Program-made: the position numbers and the translations under genes
The notes under the pieces: model-generated
The model's database searches: none
What the model was told of the DNA's origin: nothing
What the model saw: the letters and a program-made list of their open reading frames with translations, nothing else
NCBI GenBank assembly: GCA_018398585.1
Contig: JAGTTD010000015.1
Span: 563,001-627,000, forward strand
Length of the DNA: 64,000 bases
Source of the DNA: Simmondsia chinensis
Taxonomy: Eukaryota; Streptophyta; Magnoliopsida; Caryophyllales; Simmondsiaceae
Reading direction: 5' to 3'
Shown here: piece by piece, positions 1 through 19,164 of the stretch
Position numbering within the stretch: the first letter of the stretch is position 1
How the letters are laid out: every line of letters starts with the position of its first letter

Positions 1-83
1 GCTCGAAAGTAGTTGAGATTTCTGAGCTTTATGACGAGCCAACTTTTAAGCCCTCGTGAGCAATCGTGGCTTATTTACTCCCC
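1..83. mobile_element. hAT-like CTCGAG-rich element, right end
   Basis: The window opens inside a repeat with words such as gagctttatgacgagcc and ends in ttatttactcccc. This matches the terminal pattern of the GAGC-rich family described at 4528 and 38326. The left end is outside the window. Confidence 0.5.
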
Positions 84-440
84 TACTCTCTTCAAAGTGG
101 GTCTAGGGAGGGTGAGACATAAGTAACCTTACCCTCATTTATATTGTTTTCAATACGTGAACCTGTAAAATGACTAAATAAAAGACATGACATTGGATTC
201 TTTCTTGGCATTAGTTAAAAAGTGCAGAAATAAAAGTTTAAGGCACATCACATGTATTAGAATGAATCAAAATTTAATAAAATTATGCAAATCCTCCATA
301 AAGCTGACATTCAGTAAAATCAATTGAACAAACGAATGAATGAAAGAATTGCCAAGCCACCAATATATCCTATGGTTCTAACCACATGAAAATTATTTCC
401 TTGCAATATGCCAAAATTTAAGCAAGAATAATAAGATGGA

Positions 441-2781
441 CTAAACAGCAGACCTCATATTAGATTCTTTCCATCCTTTCTGACGAGCTCGCGATTCCCA
501 CATGGAAGTAAGCTTCCTTTGAGATTCTAGCGCTTCCTCAGCCTTCTCTCTTGCCTCTTCACAAGTCTCCATCCCAGAGTTGCACTTGTCTGCCTCTTTT
601 TGATACTGCGAAGCTAATTTCTTAGCCTCTAGAAGCGCCACATCAGAATGCCTCTGGTTTTCCAGATCTTCCAATTCCTTCCTCTTCAAGTCGTCTGCCA
701 CAAGATCTACGAAGCTATTCTGCGTCTCTTCATTGACATGGGGGTCTTGTTTCATACAATCTGCGTATATGGAGGGACATCAAATGAGACTACAAAGAGA
801 CGTCATTGCTTAAAAAAGATTAACATGATGTCCAGCTGAATTTTTTGATTCCTAAGATATTAATGTTATGGTCAGCATTGAGATAGTAACACTTTAGATT
901 ACAATGAACTTTGTAATAGTTTATGGAGGCAATGTCACATGATGATAAACTAACCTGTAAATGACATGTTCAAACCTGCGCCAAAAAAAAGAAAAGAAAA
1001 TGTATCAGATAAAGTAGGCGTTGTCAGCAGATAGTAATAGTTTAGATAACGATAAACTTTGTATGCCTCGAGCAAACACTATTCTGCCATTAAGTTTCCC
1101 ATAGTTCAGATCATGGGCATGCCTTATTACTGGTGAACACACAATAAAGCATCGTCAAAGAAATGCTAGAAACAACAATGGTTGTTAAAGAAGGCAGAAA
1201 TTAAACTCTACCTATTTGAACCAGACAAAAAGTCACATTTGGGACAAAGGGAGTACAAGATTAACATGTTTTTATGGTTTGTCATCTTTGAGGTAAATAC
1301 AAATTTGACGTAGTTAAATCATTGAAACTACATGCATAGACAGGTATGCTTGTTTTAATTTGATAGAATACCTTTTTTTTAGGGTTGGGGCCCTTCAGAT
1401 CAGCCTCTCTACGGGGTAGCACCCTGTAGGGATAAGGCTGCGTGCATCTTACCTCCCAGACCTTGCCTTGGCGGCTTTGAGGCAATGGGTTGACGATGTT
1501 GTTGTTTTACATGACATGCCTCTGGTTATTGATCACTTGTCAGAAATGGGAAACTTTGGCAAATTGTCTTCATCATCACATAGCTCTCAGACTAAACAAA
1601 TTTCACCAGACCATAGCATCAACAAGATCATGATAAATGATAACCAATGCCGATCAAGACCCCCAAGCAACAGAAGCTGCTGCTTAGAGCCTCTAAACTC
1701 TATTGCCTTAAATTCTAAGCCTGTATTTCAATATGGATCTAAATTTCTATTTTATAATATTTTAAGATTGACGTCGTTAAATAAAATGTTATTATATGAA
1801 AGGCTCTATTTTCAATATTTGCTTCAGGCTCTAGAACTTTCAAGACTGGCCATAAAGAGATCGTACCCAACACTCATTTCTCAACCACCCTATAAAATTA
1901 CCTGGCCTTAGGCGCGAGCCATAAAGTTAGCGTATATGAGATCCACATAAAAATCTAAGTGGGCCCCATCCTAAAACTAATTGACAAGTATTTCAGTAAT
2001 CCAGTAGATTGATATGTTGATCTCCATTTTCTATAATAAATTTCTTATTAGGCTTATATACGAACTCCTTAATTGTCATCAGAAAACCGCTCACCCTCAA
2101 TTGCTTGGCTCGGGCCACTGACATGAACGAAGGACTACTTATATTATATAACGTACGTCAGTTATGTATATTATGTAATCGTCCAACTCTATTAATGCAT
2201 CTACACTAATATATATATATATCACATGTTTTCACCCCTCAAAAGACAGGAGAGAATTTCTTCAATTTACACTATTGATATTAAATTGCCGATCGGTATA
2301 TTTAATGAAAATGTAACAGCCATACTCAAAACAAACAAAACCCCAGATCATAAACCATGATTCAACATCAAAATCCACAAACAAAATGGCATCAAGACAA
2401 GAAAAAGAGGGGGTCACAACTCTTATGTAAAATTCTTACTCAACTCACTATAGTCAATGAAAATACCTCCCCTCAGGCTCATTCAAAAAACCAACAAAAC
2501 CCCAGATCATAAACTATAATTTCAACATCAAGACCAACAAAAAAAATGACAATAGAACAAGAAAGAGTACCTAGAGGAAGAGAGAGAAGAGGGTGGGAGA
2601 AGCAATCGCAGAAGCAGGGAAGGCAAGAAGAGGAGGAGGAAGAGGAGAGAGAGTGAAGGAAGTGCCAGTAAAGAGGAGGGACAACGATGTAACCCACCAC
2701 GCACATTCCCATCACTCCCATTCCCATTTTCAACCCCCTTTCACTCCATCCTCCTCCTCTCTTCTGAATCGCCATCGCCAA
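441..2781 (-). CDS. DUF1068 family protein (183 aa, three exons)
   Basis: Function of the family is not established; members are small plant membrane-anchored proteins. I model three coding exons on the minus strand: 2781-2571, a 21-nt microexon 975-955, and 760-441. Phases agree (1, 1) and sum to 183 codons plus stop. The N-terminus has a hydrophobic segment (about residues 20-45, containing GYIVVPPLYWH) followed by a serine run and a Cys-rich stretch. Exon 3 encodes a helical, charged region with the family signature YQKEADKCNSGMETCEEARE and ends GWKE. The microexon encodes LNMSFT and is needed to bridge LPLG to DCMKQDP, as in relatives. Intron 1 (1.6 kb) carries a SINE tail and a decayed LTR. 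Exons 1 and 3 are clear; the microexon is inferred from phase, flanking AG/GT and family alignment from memory. Confidence 0.85.
1383..1505 (+). mobile_element. Angio-SINE-type tail (5'-truncated copy)
   Basis: It carries the shared 3' module: an imperfect hairpin around gtagcaccctgtaggg, then aaggctgcgtgcat, a C-rich stretch, gaccttg, ttgaggcaatggg, and a gttgttgtt end. No 5S head is present. It lies in intron 1 of the DUF1068 gene, antisense to it. Confidence 0.6.
1905..2100 (-). repeat. Decayed solo LTR related to the TRIM at 59429
   Basis: The plus strand reads gatccacataaaaatctaag, then gggccccatcctaaaactaa and, further on, an 'agtaatccagtag' block. This is the reverse complement order of the 198-bp LTR at 59429-59626. 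It is heavily diverged and has no internal domain. Confidence 0.55.
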
Positions 2782-2844
2782 TCTTGTGTGTGGTTCTTTG
2801 TTGTTGAGTTTTGTTGACTGCGAAAATTAGTTATTCTAATTCGA

Positions 2845-3275
2845 CATTTACCCCCGTTTGGCAACGGGGTAGAGGGGATAAGGGTAAAGAGAGATAAATT
2901 TTTATTTTTGTTTGGTAAAGTTATTCGAGGGGTAAAGGGGGTAATTTTTTACCCCCATTATTCCTCTTTACCCTCAATTTTTTTAACCCCCAAATTGGGG
3001 AGTAAAGGAGGGTAAGGGTAATTTTTAAAAAAAATTGACATTTTTACCCTTATTTTAACTATAATTCTCTTTACTCTTATCCCTTTACCCAATTGTCAAA
3101 CAAGGGCAACTCATTTACCCCTCTTTACCCTTACCCCTCTTAATTTGACATATCCAAACAAGGGTAGAATATTACCTTACCTTCCCCCCCTTTATCCCTC
3201 TTTACCCCTCTTTACTCTTACCCTCATTTACCCCTCTTTACCCTCCTTTACCCTGTTGCCAAACAAAGCAGGGGG
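2845..3275. mobile_element. MITE-like element with inverted GTTTGGCAAC ends
   Basis: The left end reads gtttggcaacggggtagagg and the right end is its near inverse (cctttaccctgttgccaaac). The interior is made of many ACCCTY/TTTACCCC words, so the whole element can fold back. A target-site duplication is not clear, so I do not assign a superfamily. It starts just upstream of the DUF1068 start codon and may overlap its promoter. Confidence 0.6.
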
Positions 3276-3309
3276 GCTTTATCACTCTTAACACGTCTCG
3301 GGTTATTGG

Positions 3310-3695
3310 TACAACTACAACAACAAATTCAGTGTTTTAAGGGCTTTCATTAATGAAAGGTCGGGGGTGAAATGTACGTAGCTTTACCCCAAAGGGAGAC
3401 TGTGTCCGAGAGCCCCAACCTGAAATCCTGAAAAGCATAATAGTAATAGCGCAAAGAGAATATAAAACAACAATAAGCAAATATAAGTAATAACAGTAAT
3501 AAGTACTAAAGTTATAAAGCAACAGGCAGTAAGGCAATAAGCAACAAGGCAAAAAGCAGCGCGGCAAAAATAGTCCAAGGGTGCTAAGATTAGCATAGAT
3601 ATGCTCCTCTATTCTAAACCGCTACATCAGCTACACTTATGCTAACTCTCTACTCAGCTCTATGTATGGCCATCTCCTAAATCGGATGATTGGTG
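3310..3695 (-). mobile_element. RTE-type LINE 3' end, 5'-truncated
   Basis: Read on the minus strand, it starts with a block (agatggccatacatagagct ... ctgatgtagcggtttag) homologous to the region around the RT stop codon in the element at 26521-27175. An AT-rich 3' UTR follows, then the shared tail module (caggttgggg, gctacgtacattt, acccccgacc) and a gttgttgtagttg end. Only the last ~385 bp survive. Confidence 0.65.
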
Positions 3696-3711
3696 TATTT
3701 TTAAAATAAGT

Positions 3712-4035
3712 AAAAGGATAGTTTGGTATCTTTTGGTAAAGGGGCGTGTCCCTTCATATAGAAGAACGTATCTTTTTATAAAAGACACTTGAAAACTATA
3801 AATAACCCCCTCCACTCTCAACATTTAGGGAGGTAAAACAACATTTATCTCTACTCTTTTTGTCTCGGAAATCTTTCTTTTCTGCACTCTTACTTCATTT
3901 TATATTTGGTTTCATTGTGTTCTCGAAACTATTTCGCTATCCACAAAATAAGTCCTAAAGAAAGTAATTTGCTAAAAGCCTTGAGGTTGTTTGACTGTTT
4001 TTAGTACTTGTTTTTACAAATTTCCTTAACACAGG
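3712..4035 (+). repeat. LTR-like repeat (copy 1 of 2)
   Basis: It is similar along its length to 62078-62385. Both contain ttttggtaaag, a TATA-like segment followed by aaccccctcc / taccccctcc, then gtctcgg, ctaaaactatttcg-type and atccacaaaataagtc, and end near ttccctaacac. The TATA-like box and terminal word suggest the LTR of a retrotransposon, but no internal domain is attached. Confidence 0.45.
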
Positions 4036-4164
4036 CTTGATATAGTGATTAGACAGCTCACTTTTTAAATATGAGGTCTTGTTTCCTAAAGATCGGAGGA
4101 CAATTCAAATTTGAAATAATAAATAAAATTAAGGGTTATTTACATAAATGATTCATATATTTTG

Positions 4165-4318
4165 TTCTCGATTTTTTTCTTAGTAGGTCAACGAGGGGAA
4201 TACCCCTTAAATTTTCCTGAAAAGGAGCCACAAGTACTATAGTGGAGATTCGAACCCAAATAATGTGCAAGGTTGCCAGCGTTCTTTGCTACTAGGCTAT
4301 GTCTCTAGGAGACACCTT
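4165..4318 (-). mobile_element. tRNA-derived SINE
   Basis: The minus strand has an A-box-like tagcctagtagc, then about 35 bases later the B-box-like gggttcgaatctcc, at tRNA spacing. The 3' side ends in an A-rich tract (aagaaaaaaat). It lacks a tRNA acceptor stem, so it is not a tRNA gene. Confidence 0.55.
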
Positions 4319-4527
4319 AATCTAGCATTTATATTTTTAATTGTATCAATTTAATCTATAAAGTAAAATTATCATAATTCGTTCTTAATGCTATAAGATC
4401 ATGATTTTCTATTGTTGTATATTTGTAATTGTAAAGATATTCTATTCTTAACACTTTATATATTCAATTTTTTTTTTTTCTGTAAAAAGAATTGAAACTC
4501 CATCTCATCTCCATCCTATTAGTGCTA

Positions 4528-5241
4528 ACTTAGAAAATCATACTCGAGCCACGCCGAGTATCTCAATACTCGAACTTGAACTCGATTAACTACTCGGGTA
4601 CTCGAACTCTTATTTGAACTCAATTCGAGTAGTAAATTTTGCTCGAACTCGAACTCGATTAACTTTTCGAGTACTTGACTCGACTCAAATACTAGTTTAT
4701 TTTTCATAGGAACATTCTCAAATTAGCTCCATTATAATATTATTCCATACACTCGAACATTATTAATATTTACCTATATTATATTTTAAGATATACAACC
4801 ATAAATTACCGATATATTAATAGAAAATACGCATCAAAACATAAGTTTAAAAAATTACAAGTAAACCAAATACAAGTTCTTTCACTCCAGCACAAATGTA
4901 ATATGTCATCTTTTACAAGGAATTCAATCTTCCTTCTTTCATTCTACTATTAATATCATAAGCCATCCATTTCAAGAGAAAATAATATACAAGAACTACT
5001 TTATACAAGTTGAGTATCGAGTCGAGTACTTAATCGAGTATCTAGTCGAATATTTAATCGAGTATCGAGTTAATTATTTATATGAGTATCGAGCTGAGTA
5101 GTTAACTACTCGACTCATACTCGTTTATTAATCGAGTATCTTTTGATACTCGAACTCGAACTCGGTTAACTCGAGTTCGAGTCGAGTTTTATTCGAGTTA
5201 TTCACGAGCTACTCGTAAGTGGCTCGGATCATTTATACCCC
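4528..5241. mobile_element. Non-autonomous hAT-like element with 8-bp target duplication
   Basis: A 714-bp block saturated with gagtcgagta / actcgaactc words in both orientations. It is flanked by the perfect direct repeat tagtgcta (4520-4527 and 5242-5249). Its right end (gatcatttatacccc) matches inversely the decayed left end and the ends of the copy at 38326. No coding capacity for a transposase is visible. The 8-bp duplication is typical of the hAT superfamily; that assignment is inference. Confidence 0.7.
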
Positions 5242-5499
5242 TAGTGCTAAGCAAACTTTAGCTTCCTCACCACATCACATTACAAAGCAAAAAAGCATCA
5301 AGCAAACTTACAACTACAAGACAAGAATAAAGACAACCGTACACAACATAAAGCAATACACAATATCACTTTAAATCATTAACTCACACTCTTATTTTAT
5401 TATATTTCAAAACCATATACTATATCATCTCCTCCCTCATTTACTCCACTTCCCCACCTTATAATATCACAAATCCAAATCAAAAATTGCACTAATATA

Positions 5500-7650
5500 A
5501 TGCACCACCAACTCTACTTATTCATCTTTACATTTCTTGTAACCCCATTTCATTTACTCGAAATCTCCGATGCACAATCCACCCTTTGTCGCACCTCCTG
5601 CGGCGGCATTCCCATAAACTACCCCTTCGCCATCGACGATGGCTGTGGCAGCCTCTTCTACCGCCATCTCCTCGTCTGCGACCCGATAACCAACGTCCTC
5701 GAGCTCCGAACCCCATCGGGTCGATACCCGGTTAAGAGCATCAGCTACTCGGATCCCCACATTATCTTAACGGACCCATATATGTGGGGCTGCCGAGATG
5801 GGCCTAATTTCCGGCCCACTAGGCCTTTTAGTTTAGACACGAGTACCCGTCTCACAATTTCTAGTCAAAATGAGTTTCTTTTCTTTAACTGTAGTGAGAG
5901 TAATGTCATAATGGACCCCAAGCCCCTGTTTTGTGAGCGCTACCCAGAGCGGTGCGACTCAACGTGTGACCCGGCGAGTTACCTATGTCGCCACCTGCCT
6001 GGGTGCGCATCTGCACTTGCCAATGTGGCATGCTGCGCGTACTATCCCAAGGCGACGGAGTCGATGAGGATGATGTTGAAGTATTGCACGACGTATACGA
6101 GTGCATATTGGAGGGATGTGGAGGGGGAAGCGCCGTATAAGCAGGTCGCCGAGTACGGGATAAGGGTGAATTTCGATGTTCCGGTGACGGAGAGTTGTTT
6201 CAGGTGTCAAGATAAGGCAAAGGGGGGTGGGACTTGCGGATTTGAAGTGGGTACCCAGGAATTTTTATGCTTGTGTGAGAAAGGAAATGTCACTACTTAT
6301 TGTAAAGGTACGTTCTTGGGGAAACTAAATAAAAAGAACAGTGAATATTTAATAGAAAAAGAAAAAATAAAATACGAAACTTAAGTAATTCGGTTATTTT
6401 TTTTCTTTTTGGTTATTGTGGTTCCACCGATTATAACTATATCCTTAGAGCTACATAAATGTTTCACTGTATTTTAAAAAGAGTAGACCATTTACCGTTT
6501 TCATTGATCATATTATGATTACGGGGCGAAATTAGAGTCATCCTCTCAAATTTTTGCTCTCAATTTGATTCAGATCGGCATATCTCAATACACGGAGGAA
6601 ATGCTGGAGCTATTGCAGGTAATAACTTTTTTTTGCCCCCTTTAGTATAGAATTTATAATTTTCAGATCCCGCATTAGCGGGAACCCCCAAGGCACTAGA
6701 TTTGTCGTTGTTTTATAGAGTTTATGATTTCTAAGTCAGTGATCTAAAGTGAGGCCCTGGAGCATCTTGAATGAAGATGCGAAGTTTGAACGAGGCCCAT
6801 TCTTGAACGTGACATTTTGTCATGACATCAAAAAATTATAGTGTTGTCCATGCTCATCAAGCTCGAGGCTCTACTTGGATTCAATCCAAAGTTTACCGAG
6901 CTTGGAAACTTCAACCTTGAGTGCAACATGTTATATATAGGCCCAAGCTCGGTTAACTTGGTGGACTTCAAACTAAGCTTGCCATGTTTAAGCTTACTTA
7001 GGCTTATTATGTGCTTGTGTGAACTCATTCAAGCTTATGCTCAAGTTCAACTCATTTTGGCGCAAACTTAGTTTGACTAGACAATTCTAACCTAGTAAAC
7101 TGTATTAAAATAAGCTCATTGGTAAGCTAAAAGAGCCAGCTCAGCTCATATAAGGCTTGAAATAAGCCAATCTTTTTGAGTTTTATGATGAGCCTTCAAA
7201 TTGTCTCATTTACACTCGAAATCTAGGGTTCATTTATCAAGCACTAAGGCATCGGATCTCATTAGAACTCCGAAATTAAGCATGCTTGGGCGAAAGAAGT
7301 ACCAGGATGGGTGACCTCCGGGGAAGTCCTCGTGTTGCCAACCCTATAAGGTTGGGGGTCCTCGGAAATAGCCTCTCGGTAGAGTTACACCCTGAAAGGG
7401 TAAGGCTGCGTACAATCACCCCTCCCGGACCCCGCTTATGCGGGAGCTCTTGCGGCACTGACTCTGTTTTTGTTGTTGTACACTTGTAAATCTAATAATG
7501 AATGATTGGTTAACGCGAACAGGAACAGTGACAGGGCTATCAGTAGCAGGTGCAGTAGGAGTAGGAGCAGGCATATGGTACTTGAAGAAAGTGAGAGCCA
7601 AAGCACCTGTGACTTGCGGGGTTCAATCAACTGAGAATAGGATTTTCTAG
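5500..7650 (+). CDS. WAK-type galacturonan-binding (GUB_WAK_bind) membrane protein, 326 aa
   Basis: Likely a cell-surface protein with the pectin-binding extracellular domain of wall-associated kinases but no kinase domain. Exons: 5500-6307, 6574-6618, 7523-7650; phases 1 and 1, total 326 codons plus stop. Residues 1-25 are a signal peptide. The domain starts CRTSCGGIPINYPFAIDDGC (the CG-x-YPF-GC pattern), followed by Cys-rich blocks including PGCASALANVACC, YGIRV and CLCEKGNVTTYC. Exon 3 gives one membrane segment (about residues 290-305, GLSVAGAVGVGAGIWYL) and a short cytoplasmic tail APVTCGVQSTENRIF, which I recall as the conserved end of this subfamily. A single long exon would stop in intron 1, so the spliced model is preferred. 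Intron 2 holds a GAGC-rich element and a 5S-headed SINE. Ligand is inferred from the domain only. Confidence 0.85.
6845..7215. mobile_element. GAGC-rich hAT-like element, degenerate
   Basis: Words such as agctcgaggctc, aagctcggttaac and gcttacttaggctta recur, and the right end is ctcatttacactcg, resembling the family's terminal sequence. It is inside intron 2 of the GUB_WAK gene. No target duplication is visible. Confidence 0.5.
7226..7490 (+). mobile_element. 5S rRNA-headed SINE with Angio-type 3' tail
   Basis: The head (about 7229-7345) is nearly colinear with plant 5S rRNA, including aattaagcatgcttgggcga and gatgggtgacctcc, i.e. the A-box and C-box of the 5S internal control region. It then joins ggttgggggtcctcgg, a hairpin (acaccctgaaagggt), aaggctgcgtacaat, gaccccgcttatgcgggagc and a tttttgttgttg end. 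It lies in intron 2 of the GUB_WAK gene, in sense. It is not a 5S gene: substitutions occur throughout and a SINE tail replaces the terminator. Confidence 0.75.
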
Positions 7651-7655
7651 TATTA

Positions 7656-7770
7656 CATGTCTCTGGTTTGTTCTAATGGTTAAGGTGGCAGTTGATTAAT
7701 CCTGAAACACGGGCTCGAATCCAACACCCCCTCCCCCAAGGCTTTACCAGTGTAAAAAAAAGAAAAATTA
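7656..7770 (+). mobile_element. tRNA-derived SINE
   Basis: An A-box-like tctaatggttaaggtggcag is followed at tRNA-like distance by a B-box-like cgggctcgaatcc. A C-rich body (caccccctcccccaaggc) and an A-rich tail (gtaaaaaaaagaaaaa) follow. It starts a few bases after the GUB_WAK stop codon and may be part of that gene's 3' UTR. Confidence 0.6.
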
Positions 7771-8159
7771 TTTTTGTTAAGTTCTGTCTTTGTAACTTGA
7801 GTGAGGGTGAGAGACTTCATTTTTTTCTCCACTATTTTTGTTGATTTATAGTGACACTCGGACGAATTGAACGCTATGTATGATTTGTGAATAATTTTGA
7901 TAGCATTGAGGATGCGATGAAACATAGATGTATTATATTATACTAATGTTATTATTGATATATATCTTGATAAACTCAATAGTTTCAAATACTACTACTG
8001 TTTGAACCAAAATATTTAGTCAGTCTTCTGTATGAATATGTATTTGTAAAGAAATAAGAAGGAACATAGAGTTGCATTAAGAAAATCAGGTTGTTACTTT
8101 CAGAAAATCTAGCAAGCTATAAAGAAATAAGAAACAACTTCTACGTCCTCTAGAGGCCA

Positions 8160-9970
8160 ACCACAATAAGGGGCAACTCAACCGGTCAGAGCTGAATATA
8201 GGACTCAGGATCGGGATGGTCCAGCACCTAATCGGAGTGGTGCTCCTGCTAACATAGCTATTTCAAGGATTGTAGTGTCAGATTTCAACAAGAGTGTTGA
8301 GGTGTGGCTTGAGCGGTCAATTATTGCTCACTCGCCTGTTGAGGTCAGTCTTGATGAAATCCTTACTTTTTTCACCGAAAATGACCTTTACGGGCTTTCA
8401 CCTAAAGGCTTAAGCAACAAGTCATTTATGCTGGTTTGTGACTCAACTGACACTATGGATGCCTACCTCGGCCCCCATAAGGGGATTGTTCTAAGGAAGT
8501 TCAGAGAAGTGTATAAGTACACTGGGGAAACGCTTGGATCCCTTAACATAAGGGTTTGGCTTAAGATACATGGATTACTTGTCCAGTGTTGGTCTAGGGA
8601 CTGCTTTGAGGATATAGCCAAAATATGGGGAAATTTTATTAGGATGGATTCCAGGTCCTCCACTATGAGATGTGTCGACGTTGCAAGTATTCTGATTGAC
8701 ACTTGCCACGCATCATGTATTCACTAGAAAGTCCAGATCCAGTACAGTAGGGCTTCCCGTTTGGTTCTAGTTAAAGAAGGTAGCTCCGTATTAATACTCG
8801 ACTTATCCCCCAGCTTTGTGTCCCGAGTCGCATCTACTAGATTGGTCAGGGAACAAGCTTCCTGGCCAACTCAGTCAGCTCAAAGGAACGAGTGCTTTAC
8901 TGTTGCAAGGGTCGCTCCACATGTCCAACCTCCTCTACATAGTGAGCAACTTGGAAATCCTATCCCGAGGCTTGTTAATGAAGAGATGGATGATACTTGG
9001 GAGCCGTCTAGGCATGTCTCCTTCCACCTCAATGGTCAGATCATAAGAAGATGGGCTATGCAATGCTCATTCCTGCACCCCACCTCCTACGCTATTCAGC
9101 CTGTGGCCCATCTTCCTCTTCTACTACCATGGGTCGAGGATGTTGAAGTTTTAGCTGATCAACATCGAGCTCAGTTAACTACTCCTGATATCAATGCTAT
9201 GGGGAGTAACAGTGATAATGATTCATTAACCTCTGGACCGGAATTTCCTCCAGGATTTGAGCCCCTAGTACCGATCAGTAACTCGCAAGAAGAGGACAGT
9301 ATGTCACGGGGCCATCAAGTAATAACACCGTCCATGGAAGGATCTAACTTGGACTGGAGGAAAAAGGATAAACTGCGCTCAACAAAAAGGGAGAGAAGAG
9401 CGATTAAGCGTAAGATGAAGGAAAGAGAGAAGCGGGAGTTGCAGGTCTTCCTACAGGAAATGTTCCCCAGAAATAGTGCCGAAAAATCGTCTAAGATAAC
9501 CGAGAAGAGGAAAAAACGGGAGAGGCAAAATCGAGTTCAGAAGATCATGGAAGAGGAGTATGATGAGAGGATACTAAATGCAGAGCGGGTAATATAGATA
9601 GGAGAACGGGTGGGCTTCAACTTTGAGGGCTTCGACCCGCTGATGGTGACAGACATTCTTTCGCAATAAAGGGATTGGGTGTTGGTTGGAGGCTTCAGTT
9701 CTACACTCTTTGCTCTTATTCGCCTTATGGTTCTTCTTCAGCTAGGGGCCCTGTGCGTGTTTGTTCTGTGAGCGTTGTCCCCGTGTCTTGTCTGGTCCTG
9801 TTCTCGGTGGCTGCTGTGTCGTGTTTTGAGGGGAGCTTTTGTTTCTGTTTTCTTGTTTTATGCTTTTTGTTTCTGGTCCCTGTGCTGTTACGATCGGACT
9901 CAGGCCTCACCTAGCGAGTGGCCTGCCTGTGATCACGATTTTGTCGCAAATTATCAAAAAAAAAGGTTGT
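8160..9970 (+). mobile_element. L1-type LINE remnant: ORF1 (DUF4283-like) with in-frame stop, then 3' end
   Basis: An open frame from 8170 to 9597 is broken by one in-frame TAG at 8725. The first half resembles plant L1 ORF1 proteins: KSFMLVCDSTDTMDAYLG, FREVYKYTG, RVWLKIHGL, CFEDIAKIWGNF, MRCVDVAS. The second half has PPGFEPL and a very basic, Lys/Arg/Glu-rich C-terminus (about 9350-9590). No reverse transcriptase follows; instead 9660-9970 looks like the L1 3' end, closing with gattttgtcgcaaattatc and an A-run. The element is therefore 5'-truncated or internally deleted (no ORF2) and dead. The first ATG-independent start used by simple ORF calling is not meaningful here. Confidence 0.7.
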
Positions 9971-10084
9971 TTCTAACATCCTTGAATATGTACGAACTCT
10001 GTAAACATAATAATAAAAATAAACACAACACAACAACATGCAAGTTACAATTTAGTTATTGTTCCTTTCTAAACCTATATTTTT

Positions 10085-10375
10085 CTCACTATATCAGTTT
10101 AGTTTTTGTATTTTTAATTATTTCAATTTAGTCCCTCTATAATTTGTGTTGTATCAATTTAGTTAATTGGCCAAATTGAAATTAAGTTAATAACGTAAGA
10201 TTTAACAAAATCACTTTATATACAAGTATTCATTACAGATCCATTAACTCAATTTAATCTAACTCATAACCGAATTAGTTTTATAAAGATCAAATTGAAA
10301 TAATATAACTTGTACATAACTAAATTAAGACAATTAAAAATAAAAAAATTAAATTGACAAAATAAGTAAAATATA
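10085..10375. mobile_element. AT-rich foldback (long inverted repeat) element
   Basis: The left ~70 bp (cagtttagtttttgtattttt ... tatcaatttag) is the imperfect inverse of the right ~70 bp (aattgaaataatataacttg ... aattaaattgac). The arms flank a unique ~140-bp middle. It lies upstream of the aspartic protease. Superfamily unknown. Confidence 0.5.
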
Positions 10376-10555
10376 ACCTCAATTCCTTTCCATTATAATA
10401 AATTAAATCGTTCATCTTTTCCGGGATATTAATTAAAACTTATCTTAAATGAACTTCTCAAAATCGAACGGTTCTAATAGGTCCCCCGGTAAAATGAACG
10501 ATCTTGATTTAAGGCATTCAGTTTCCCCGCTGTTTCCACCCAAAAATAAGGCAAA

Positions 10556-19164
<8,609 letters not shown>

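Noticed and set aside
4190..4320. tRNA gene on the minus strand
   Set aside because: A- and B-box-like words are present, but the acceptor and anticodon stems do not pair; it has a SINE-like A-rich tail.
6308..6384. GUB_WAK protein ending at 6384
   Set aside because: A good donor at 6308 and two in-phase downstream exons restore the conserved C-terminus VTCGVQSTENRIF.
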